A stretch of DNA of 64,000 nt, taken from the NCBI GenBank assembly GCA_033439255.1, contig CM065891.1:868001-932000 (forward strand). The letters are read 5' to 3'. This document shows, piece after piece, positions 55,888 through 64,000 of this stretch. The DNA is from Hericium rajendrae. Taxonomy: Eukaryota; Basidiomycota; Agaricomycetes; Russulales; Hericiaceae. The notes beneath the pieces are model-generated. The model worked only from the letters and a program-made list of their open reading frames with translations. It did not search any database and had not been told where the DNA came from. Both the position numbers and the translations under genes were made by a program. Position 1 is the stretch's first letter, and each line of letters begins with the position of its first letter.

Positions 55888-57564
55888 ATGAGCTGCCCAC
55901 GTCCACCTTGTCATTCCTCTGTTCCAGGAGACACTATCGCTGATCGCCATCGGCTCAATACCCTTGCTCCGATTTCACGCATCCCCTCAGATATCCTCAT
56001 CACTATCTTCTTCTACATTCGAGGAGATGAGATGCCTGAATACATAGAACCGTATCAGCATACCCCACCCAATATCGTCATTCCTAAGAGAACGACCGCC
56101 CTTGGCTGGATAGTTGTTACTCACGTGTGCAATTATTGGCGGCACGTCGCTATTCAAGCCTGCTTGCTCTGGTCCTATGTTCCGCTTACCTGGAACTCCG
56201 ACTGGATGTGGACTATCTTGCCTCGTTCTCAGTCTGTGCCATTGTCTATCCTGCAGCCTACCGACGAAGGCCTCACCTCGGACGCCATACGTACCATACA
56301 AGAATACGCCTCTCGTATTCAATGGCTTCACATTTCAACAGACCCAATGACAATGGAGATACTGTTCTCGAAGCTTTGCGGGCGCATGCCATTGTTGAAG
56401 ACTGTGACATTTGCAGCCTGCGATGAGTACGGGTGGCCTATGGTGTCAAGAATTCCGCCAGCTTTATTTGACGGGGACACACTCGCTGTTAGTAGACTGT
56501 CCTTGATCAATTGTGTAGTCCCATGGGACTCGCCAAATTTTTGCAATTCGGTCCGAAACCTCACTTCGTTGCACATCACTCTCCCGTTTGACGATTTATT
56601 ATGGTCGACGGCGGATTTTGGTATCTCACGAAGCGAAATAGTCCCTTCTCTAACACAACTCCTCGATCTCCTGCGACTTACCCCTCGTCTAGAGCATCTG
56701 ACACTAGACCACATTCTGCCAGAATACACCGCGGAGGACTACCCTCACCGGGACCGCGACGAAGCTGTCTCTCTTCGGAATCTCAAGGTCTGTCATCTTT
56801 TCGGGAACGCCCTTGATTGTGCTGCGGTTGCAAGGCATATCTATCCGTGGCACGATGCTTTTCTAGATCTGGAGGTGACTTTCGAAGATGACGAGCAAAT
56901 GGAAGTATTGTACGCCGCTATAGCCGCGGTTTTGGAACATCACGTTTCCTGCCGGACGCAAAGCACACCGACTCTATCGAAGACTGAAATTAACATGGAC
57001 CTCAGCACAAGCCACCTTTCCATTCATTCCAGCGTCTACCATGTGTCCATCTACACCATTTGGAATTCCCATTGCGATGCCTTCATACGGAGGTGTGTTG
57101 CCTCACTGCATCCTCCCGCGCCCACTACACTCCTATTTCGCTCCCGCGGCGGTGCCCAGCCAGATCCGATCCACATCTTCGGCACCAACAGCCTGCTCGG
57201 CGTGACCGAAGTGGTGCTGACGCACGACGATGAGGATGGATTCAATAATTTCTTCGATGCTCTGTGCAAGGATTACTCGCCCCAAGTGGTTTCTGCGGAC
57301 GGAGTAATCCAGCAGGGTCCCATATACATTTTTCCCGAGCTTCGGACTCTGTCCTTGAAGACGATATCGTTTGATGAAGTCGGTCATGACTGGGTGTCCT
57401 CCCTATGGAGCGCTGTCGCAATGCGCAAGAAGTTTGGAATGAAACTAGAACTGCACGATTGCCTTGGCGTGGATAGAGCCTTGTTGGAGCAGCTCCATTC
57501 CATCTCTGGATTGCAGATCGTGTACGACGAGGAGACACGAAAGAACAACGATTTAGAGCCTTGA
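55888..57564 (+). CDS. F-box protein with leucine-rich C-terminal half (copy 5)
   Basis: Single exon, 558 aa from the first in-frame ATG (M-S-C-P-R-P). The F-box P-I-S-R-I-P-S-D-I-L-I-T-I-F lies at about 28-41, followed by G-W-I-V-V-T-H-V-C-N-Y-W-R-H-V-A. Landmarks shared with copy 2 are L-N-T-L-A-P-I-S, I-P-P-A-L-F-D-G-D and N-C-V-V-P-W-D-S-P. It is the closest relative of copy 2 although they are about 17 kb apart, so the cluster has been split by other genes or by a later move. Probable SCF substrate receptor. Confidence 0.87.
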   Translation: MSCPRPPCHSSVPGDTIADRHRLNTLAPISRIPSDILITIFFYIRGDEMPEYIEPYQHTPPNIVIPKRTTALGWIVVTHVCNYWRHVAIQACLLWSYVPLTWNSDWMWTILPRSQSVPLSILQPTDEGLTSDAIRTIQEYASRIQWLHISTDPMTMEILFSKLCGRMPLLKTVTFAACDEYGWPMVSRIPPALFDGDTLAVSRLSLINCVVPWDSPNFCNSVRNLTSLHITLPFDDLLWSTADFGISRSEIVPSLTQLLDLLRLTPRLEHLTLDHILPEYTAEDYPHRDRDEAVSLRNLKVCHLFGNALDCAAVARHIYPWHDAFLDLEVTFEDDEQMEVLYAAIAAVLEHHVSCRTQSTPTLSKTEINMDLSTSHLSIHSSVYHVSIYTIWNSHCDAFIRRCVASLHPPAPTTLLFRSRGGAQPDPIHIFGTNSLLGVTEVVLTHDDEDGFNNFFDALCKDYSPQVVSADGVIQQGPIYIFPELRTLSLKTISFDEVGHDWVSSLWSAVAMRKKFGMKLELHDCLGVDRALLEQLHSISGLQIVYDEETRKNNDLEP

Positions 57565-58064
57565 CAGGATCTTTCCCTCTCAGTGAATGTAATATTTACG
57601 GCGCGTTCTTGCTACGGTTCAGGTTGCATCGCCTCACGGTCATGCCCGGCTCTTACAACCATGCATAGACATCGCGAAAGGGGTCATTTGTGCGCTTTGG
57701 TTTTCTAAACTGTCAACTTCGTACAGCCACCATTCATCTTGAGTGTCTGTTTTCATCGTGTCTGTATATACCTGTTACAGTGATCCCGCACGAACGTACT
57801 TTTTCAATACCCTTGTTGCACTTGTCATAGCTCTGCCGAAGCAGTAGTTTAAATCGGGAATATCATTCCGTGTGGATAAAGACGAATAGAGCAGCAGTGC
57901 CAATAAGATCATTAAAAGGAATATGTGAATGTTGAGTAAAATATGGGGCGGTATCGTATCGTAGGGTGTATGCCAAAAAGCTATCTCAACTACGTGCACA
58001 AGTTCTATCCTTCAGCACACTAAACATGAAGCTCTATATCAATCTGCCTAATCACCGACGCAAA
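57565..58064. other. Convergent spacer, F-box copy 5 and the Cys-rich F-box gene
   Basis: 500 bp 3'-3' interval, AT-richer than the flanks. No gene seen. Confidence 0.5.
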
Positions 58065-60155
58065 TCACCTCGCGTCGGTTGCGACTATCCAGAGGATCTC
58101 TGCCACGGCTCGAACCGTCTTCCGACTGGACCTGCTGTCCTGCAAGACCTGAAGATGCTGAGTCGAAGCATGCACAACCTGCCCCCGGGAAACGCAATGA
58201 GCATCAGTCAGGACGTGGAAGCACTGCAGACATACCGCCGTGCGCCAGCCCATGGGCTTCTGGTCGCCCGGACCACACGCGCCGCACCGCACCTTGACAT
58301 TCGCATTGTCCAAGTTGATAGCGTTGCCTGCCACGGGGTCCACCCCGCACGCGCGCATCAGCGCAAGAACGCGCTCGGACGCAGGATGCACGCGGTAGCG
58401 TGCCCCGGGCGCCCAAGGCTCGCAGCCAAACCTGCGCTGCACGGCGCCGGCATACAGCGGTCTCGGGACAGGCTCGGTCTCGGGAACAGGCGCCGATGAC
58501 ACCATGGTGTAGGAGCAGATGTGCATCACGGCGAGGGGGTAGCGCAGGTCCGTGGCGGAGCAGGAGGTGCACATGAAGTGCGCCGCGGGGTGCGCGAGCG
58601 TTTTCTGCGTTTTGAGGATCGCGAGGAGCGTGTCCGCTGTGGGGCCGATGGAGAGGAGTAGGCGCTCACAGCGTTCGTACATGTGTCGTTTCCACACGGC
58701 TGGCACGATGTGGCGAAGGTCCCGCGTGTGGGGGGAGCATGGCTCTGCGGGCTTCGCGGCGTGTCGACGCGGCGGGTGCTTGCGCTTGTCCGGGGTGTTG
58801 ACGACTGCTTTGACTTCGGGCAGGAGGAGCAGGTCGACGAAGACGGGGGTGGTGAAGCGTGCGGAGAAGGAGCCGTCGAGCATCATGCGCTCGATGATTT
58901 CCTTTGCGATGGAAATGCGCTTGTCCAGGGCTTTTGCTGCTGCGTGCTCTGCTGCGATGGACTTCAGCCGGTCGATGTGCTCGACCAGAACAGGTTTCAT
59001 TTCCGTCCATTCTGAAGAGCGTCATCAGGGTGGCGTTGCGTCGGTTGGAAAAGACACTCACGTGAAACGGAGAGCAAGCCACGTTCCCGCACTAAAGGAT
59101 GTTCATCCCAGTGTGGGACAGACGAGACATCTAGATCGCATGCGTCTTTCAACAGATGCGCTATGCTAGGTACCATATCCGTTAGTCAGCATCAACCGGT
59201 TGAAGAGAAGAAATGCAAAATGGACTGACTTCGCTTTTCGCTGGCGCAAAGCGGACAGCTCATATTTCTTCATATTTCTGAGCTTGTTCTGAGGTATTCG
59301 TTTCCAACGATCTAACGACCATGTAGTATGCTCATTCAGGCGCTATTTTAAATACGTTCAAACAGACGACGCCTAGATGATTGTATGATCCCGTACCTCA
59401 TAGAAGATACGAAAGTCTTGTCGCATATGCGTACTCCACTGTTGCTGTAAGGTAGGAGGAAGGGCGAGGAAAGTCTCTTCCAGTTTCCAAACAAGGGCCT
59501 TGCTCCACAGACGTTCGGTGGAAGGCGAATGCTTGAAGTTCTTCAACACTCTAGAGCTCGCAATAATTTCTATCATACTTCGCCAGTTGCGATGTACCGC
59601 GACAATTCCAGGAGGAACCACAGGCACCGAAGGCGAGTAGCTGGGGATGGAGTCAGAATGTGCGACAGACGAGCAGCTGAGGAGAGTATGAGCACTCAAT
59701 GTATATGCAACGGTCGCACAAGCGCAGTTTAGCATTCCAGATGATGGGGCATATCTCGTCGTCCTTTCCGCACCGCTGGAACAGACGTACAATACTGTTT
59801 ATCGTCGAGTGACCTAGCATGCAACGAAAGACTTACTTTACACCAGAATTCGCACACAAGACTCGCGTATTGGGGCTCAGGCATTTCTGGAGGACATTTT
59901 GGGAGTCCTTCATTGCGGAGTGCGTATGACCAGAGGCCGAGGGAGATCGCTGAGCGGCGGAGCAGAAGACGGCGCAGCCACTTGCTTGTTCTCGATACTG
60001 CGATAAGCGAAGTTGCAGGGAGCCAAATCAGTATCTGTTAACGCAGTCGGTGGGTTAATCTAACGGCTCAGAGCAGCAGCTATCAGATGACTTACATCGA
60101 GCCAGACGTCAACGGGGATAGCGAAGGAGAGGGGGACGGTGTACTGCAGACCCAT
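58065..60155 (-). CDS. F-box protein with Cys-rich C-terminal region
   Basis: Seven exons: 60155-60096, 60034-59837, 59775-59696, 59640-59397, 59282-59230, 59165-59062 and 59011-58065, giving 561 aa. The F-box starts I-P-V-D-V-W-L-D-I-L-I-W-L-P-A-T-S-L; its first intron falls inside the F-box. A Cys cluster C-E-F-W-C-K-R-C-G-K-D-D-E-I-C and C-D-R-C follows at about 80-112. A helical middle (L-R-N-M-K-K-Y-E-L, I-A-K-E-I-I-E-R) precedes a second Cys region with C-T-S-C, C-G-A-C-G and C-L-Q-C-F-H. The paired C-x2-C motifs could bind zinc, but the fold is not recognised. It is unrelated to the five Leu-rich F-box copies. Intron 4 is 114 bp, longer than its neighbours. Confidence 0.85.
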
Positions 60156-60686
60156 CCTGGGCCCGACTTTGGACGCGCGTCAGCGGACGTGGCAGCAGAT
60201 ATACAGGGACGGTGCGAGGCGAATGCGAGGCGAAATTGACCCGCACTGGAAACACTAAGGAAGCGACATGAGGTACATGAATGTTATACTTCACATAGTC
60301 ACGAATTAAACAAGCGGGTGGATCCCTTAAAAACAAAAGGCTGTTGATTGATATCAGTCAGGCTGTAGCTTGCTATAGCCTCAATCTTGACGAGAATCAT
60401 TTCAGAGCGCATGGTTGTTCGCGTCAAGATGAAGACGACAATTGCGGTGAAACGCGTGAACGGGCGCCTAGATCACGTGCGGGGTGAATTTGCAATTACG
60501 CGTCTGTGGCGGAGGCAGCTCTATTGTCTTTTCCACCTTTGTTCGAGGCATCGCCGGGGCCCTGCAGGGCTTCCCATCGAACTCTTTTGTTTTTCTATAT
60601 AGACTCAGGCTTTCTAGTCATGATGTTTGCATCTTACCTTCCTACACCCACCTCGCTTTACCTTTTCTTGATATCGCAGCCATTCA
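60156..60686. promoter_or_regulatory. Divergent promoter region, Cys-rich F-box gene / P450
   Basis: 531 bp between divergent starts. A TATATA at 60596-60601 is about 86 bp before the P450 ATG and is the best core-promoter candidate for that gene. Confidence 0.4.
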
Positions 60687-62828
60687 ATGGCTGTATTTCC
60701 GTGGTCGCATGCTGACCCGACCCCGACATCATGGCAACTCTCTCTGTACAGTCTTCTGGCAGTCGCGTTCGCTTATCTTGCTTACCAAGTCTATGCTGCG
60801 TTCGCTCGCAAAGCCCTGAACGAGCTTGACGGACCCCCAGTAACCAATATATTAGGCGGACATATGCCTCTAGTCCTCGAGTACGTCCTAATGACACCAC
60901 CCCTCGATTCCCCCTTGACATCTGTCATGACAGCCCGCGGCATTCGCCAAGCACGCACGAGCGATTCGTGAAGCAGTACGGCAGGAACGTGCGGATACGA
61001 GGTGTCACACCAGTAAGCCCAGATCTTCACACGCGCAAAGACACCTACAGATCACATCTTATAGTGGGATGAACGCCTGCTTCCTATGGACCCCGTGACG
61101 TTGTCCCATGTCATGAAGCATTCCATGATCTACGAGAAACCATGGCAATCTCGAAGGCTCATTACGGGCCTCATCGGATGCGGCATGCTTGCTGCTGAAG
61201 GGCAGATGCACAAGCGACAGCGCCGCGTGGCTACGCCCGCCTTCTCTGTTCAAAATATGAGGGCACTTGTCCCTCTTGTCTTCGGGAAGGGCGAGGAGCT
61301 GCGCGATAAATGGATGGAGATCATCAAGTCTCAAAGTGGAGACAGTGAGAAAGCGCCCGGCGGCGGCGGCGTTATGCTGGACGTCTGTCGCTGGATCAGC
61401 CGTGCAACATTCGATGTCATTGGCGTCGCCGGTATGGAAGCTCGAGATGCAGTTTTTACCACTGCTCACACTCTTTGATAGGCTTTGATTACCAGTTTAA
61501 CGCAATTCAGAACGAAGATAATGAGCTCTTCTGCGCGTACAAGGATATGTTCGAAGTTGCTGTCTCTCAAGGGCAGTCATTAAAAGCAGTACTTGGCCTT
61601 TACTTTCCTATCTTGGACCGCCTTTTTGTGAGTAGTTCAGCTCTTGCCATCCATATGTGATCTCATTACAGCGGTTCTCAGCCTGATAGACGCACACGTG
61701 CAGTGGACCGCGGTCAAGCGACTATTCAAAGAATAGCCAGTGAGCTTGTCCAGGACAAGAAGCGCAAGCTCAGAGAAGGCGAACAGAGCGGTAAACTGTA
61801 TGAGGGCAGAGATCTCCTGACACTCCTGCGTGAGTTCCTGTTCCCCACTAGACTTACTCCTGGGTTCTCATCGCTTGCAGTCAAATCCAATGCCGCCACA
61901 GACCTCCCTCCGGACCAGCGCATTTCTGATGAAGACATCCTCCATAATATTAACACCTTCATGTTCGCCGGCTCCGACACCAGCTCACTCGCTCTCACCT
62001 GGATGCTGATTCTGCTCGCCAAGCACCCAGAAATCCAATCGCGTCTCCGCGCAGAGCTTCTAGCCGTCAAACCCAGCACCTCACAAGCGAACCTCAGCGA
62101 AGAGGAGATACTCTCGCTGAATGAATCGCTCTCATCGCTTCCGCTGCTGCACAACGTCTGCCGTGAATCACTCCGGCTCATCCCGCCCGTGCACTCTTCC
62201 CTCCGCGTCGCAGTCAAGGATGACGTCCTGCCCGTGTCACAGCCGTTTAAAGGCCGCGACGGCAAGATGCACGACTCCATCTTTGTTCCGAAGGGCACGT
62301 TTGTGCATGTACCCGTGGAAGCTATGAGCTTGGACCGCGAGATCTGGGGCCCGGACGCATGGCAATTTGTGTAAGTCTCCTCAGGCATTGTAACTCACTT
62401 GCGCTCGACGGCTGATTGCATCGCAGGCCCGATCGCTGGGACAGCCTTCCGGAAGCGGTCTCCGCCTTGCCAGGGCTCTTCTCCAATATTCTTGCCTTCT
62501 CCGCGGGCCCACGCGTACGTACTCCCTTGAGCACGTCCGATCCAATGCCTGATTTCGTCACTTTAGTCCTGTATCGGACTGCGGTTCTCCATGATCGAGA
62601 TGAAGAGCTTCCTTTACATCCTGCTCACGAACTTCGACTTCCGGGATACCGACATGAAGGTCGTCAAACTTAACGTGTGAGTCATGCTGCCCATCGCGCT
62701 GTGATCTCCCGCGCTCATGGCTCGACTCCAACAGCGTGCTGACGAGGCCGTATGTTTCGGGGAAGCTCAAGGACGGGAGCCAGTGTCCCTTGATTGTTAC
62801 GCCGTTAGCCCTCGGAAATGATGCTTAA
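60687..62828 (+). CDS. Cytochrome P450 monooxygenase
   Basis: Nine exons: 60687-60880, 60934-61012, 61065-61431, 61482-61627, 61682-61829, 61881-62370, 62427-62514, 62567-62676 and 62735-62828, giving 571 aa. An N-terminal membrane anchor lies at about 20-40. P450 motifs: W-Q-S-R-R (C helix region), A-G-S-D-T-S in the I helix (about 341-346), E-S-L-R (ExxR, 407-410), and the heme loop F-S-A-G-P-R-S-C-I-G with Cys 506. The oxygen-binding threonine and heme cysteine are intact, so the enzyme should be active. It is ER-bound and needs a reductase. The basidiomycete subfamily and substrate are not identified. No biosynthetic partner genes sit beside it, so a secondary-metabolite cluster is not supported. 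Confidence 0.93.
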
Positions 62829-63211
62829 TCACTGGCATTGCACTGTGTTTTCACTAATTCGTTCTTACGATACCTATTCTTGATTATTCAATGTTTTCGT
62901 GTTGTCGGACACACGCTGCTCTCATCTAGGAAAGAAAACAATACAATTGAGCATTCGTGGATGTGATACAGCCAGAATCGTCTCTATAGACACGGAGAAC
63001 GATAACGTGGTCCAGACAAACAGAGCAAATGAAGCGAAAATGCAAACGAGCGACTAGTACAACTTAAGGGGCTTGCTGCAGCTGAGCTAGCGAACGCCAA
63101 AATTAGCACGCGACCCACAACCCAAAGTCGCAAGGCGCAACTCACCATCCAGAGTAGGCGCACGCCCCGCAAACTGCAAACCCACATTTCAGACACCCCG
63201 CACCCGCCTCT
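62829..63211. other. Convergent spacer at the P450 3' end
   Basis: 383 bp between the P450 stop and the end of the partial minus-strand gene. No gene is seen. Confidence 0.5.
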
Positions 63212-64000
63212 CTACGCCTTCTTCCTCTTCCCAAACAGCCCTCTGCGCGGCGACTTGACCTCCTCCTCCGACACCGAGAACGACGACGACTTCTTGAAGT
63301 TCGGCTCCGACACGCCCGCAGCATGTAGTGCGCCCGCGGGCCCGCTCTTCTTGGCCTTCGGCTTGGGCTTGGGCCGTGCCTGGCGGAACGAGACGACGCT
63401 GAAGCCCATCGGAGACGCGGCGAGGTTCATCATCATGTCGGGCGAGTATGCGCGGCGCGCGGGCTTCGGCGCGGGCGTCGCCGCGCGGGGTTTCGCCTTC
63501 TCGAGTGATGTCTCGCTGCCCTTTGCTTTTGGCTCGCTCGTGTCCGTCGAGAAGCTAGATGTCGATTGCGCGGGCTGGTGCGTGTTCGCGGGCGCGGGCG
63601 CCGACTTCGTTTCTGAGCTGCTCTGGCTCGGCGGCGAGGAGCGCGCGGGGCTCGCGTTGAGATATTCGTCGGGGCGGCCGCCCGGCTCGAGCGTCGCAGA
63701 TCGTTGCGGTGCCCAGCGCTCGGGCGGGGTAATGTCGCGCTCGCGCTCCGGGTACTCGGACGGCGCGTCCGACTGCCGCGACTGCCGCGGCGAGAACGCG
63801 TCCACGTCGCCGCGCGCGCGGTACTCGAGGTACTCGCGGTCGTCGTACAGTACGTACTCGCGCTGTGACGCGCCCGAGTGTGCGCGACTGCGCGCCCCTG
63901 GGCGCGGCGTGGGGTAGTACGCGCGTGCGGGCAGGGCGCGCTCATCGTCGGGGTGCGGCGGCTCGCGCGAGACGGGCGTGCCGCTGCCGCTGCGTGCGCC
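63212..64000 (-). CDS. C-terminal part of a disordered protein, 5' end outside the window
   Basis: The minus-strand frame is open from the window edge to a stop at 63212, 262 codons. It is rich in Arg/Ser/Pro/Ala, with R-E-Y-V-L-Y-D-D-R-E-Y-L-E-Y, then M-M-M-N-L-A-A-S-P-M-G-F and a basic end K-P-K-P-K-A-K-K followed by L-F-G-K-R-K-K-A, a likely nuclear-localisation type tail. No domain is recognised. The protein start lies beyond 64000. GC content here is above the window average, so the opposite strand also has a long frame (63255-63917), which was treated as a shadow. Confidence 0.6.
   Translation of the reverse strand, partial: GARSGSGTPVSREPPHPDDERALPARAYYPTPRPGARSRAHSGASQREYVLYDDREYLEYRARGDVDAFSPRQSRQSDAPSEYPERERDITPPERWAPQRSATLEPGGRPDEYLNASPARSSPPSQSSSETKSAPAPANTHQPAQSTSSFSTDTSEPKAKGSETSLEKAKPRAATPAPKPARRAYSPDMMMNLAASPMGFSVVSFRQARPKPKPKAKKSGPAGALHAAGVSEPNFKKSSSFSVSEEEVKSPRRGLFGKRKKA

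Noticed and set aside
61726-62388. 220-codon minus-strand open frame
   Set aside because: Antisense to the P450 exons with the I-helix and ExxR motifs.
60687-62828. Secondary-metabolite gene cluster around the P450
   Set aside because: No terpene synthase, polyketide synthase, NRPS, transporter or other tailoring gene sits beside it in the window.
63255-63917. 220-codon + strand open frame at the window end
   Set aside because: It lies opposite the longer minus-strand frame that continues off the window and has a plausible basic nuclear tail; both are GC-driven, and the minus-strand one is preferred.
1-64000. CRISPR arrays, tRNA or rRNA genes, bacterial operons
   Set aside because: No direct repeat-spacer pattern, tRNA A/B box pair or rRNA-like block was seen, and the splice structure shows a eukaryotic genome.

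Overview
The window looks like nuclear DNA of a basidiomycete fungus, most likely an agaricomycete. Genes are dense and on both strands. Nearly all are broken by short GT-AG introns of about 47-70 bp, often with a CTAAC-like branch point. The gene families fit as well: expanded F-box/leucine-rich proteins, Helitron-type DNA, Hrd1 with a long proline-rich tail, Yen1/GEN1 and a many-exon Rdh54. Gene models were built by hand, choosing splice sites so that the reading frame and the known protein families both stay intact. No RNA evidence was available.

Layout. 390-4162 (+): a ZZ zinc-finger protein with two BAG-like domains. 4536-7764 (-): GEN1/Yen1 Holliday-junction nuclease. 8317-13322 (-): a 32-exon Rdh54 translocase with two ZGRF1-type modules and a double MluI box in its promoter. 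14851-17557 (-): membrane-anchored YtcJ-type amidohydrolase. 18504-21547 (+): Hrd1 ERAD ubiquitin ligase. 22752-23534 (-) and 23872-25659 (+): divergent AIM41/YqeY and queuosine-salvage (Qng1) genes. 25660-28920: gene-poor. 28921-32069 (-): NAD kinase. 34494-35066 (+): a five-exon small protein.

35674-46851 is an F-box cluster, with three + strand or B-type copies in tandem around an FIT2/Scs3 lipid gene; a fifth copy lies at 55888-57564 and an unrelated F-box/Cys-rich gene at 58065-60155. 47583-50585 holds a Helitron-type fragment split by a 1.87 kb inverted-repeat element. Then come QRI7 (51140-52655), an Smr protein (53429-54481), a mitochondrial J protein (54761-55545), a cytochrome P450 (60687-62828) and the 3' end of a disordered protein that runs off the window.

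Themes. GEN1 and RDH54 lie side by side and both act in homologous recombination. Qng1 and Qri7 both serve tRNA modification. AIM41, Qri7 and the J protein are probably mitochondrial. The most striking structure is the TA-flanked foldback element: removing it with one TA rejoins the Helitron reading frame exactly.
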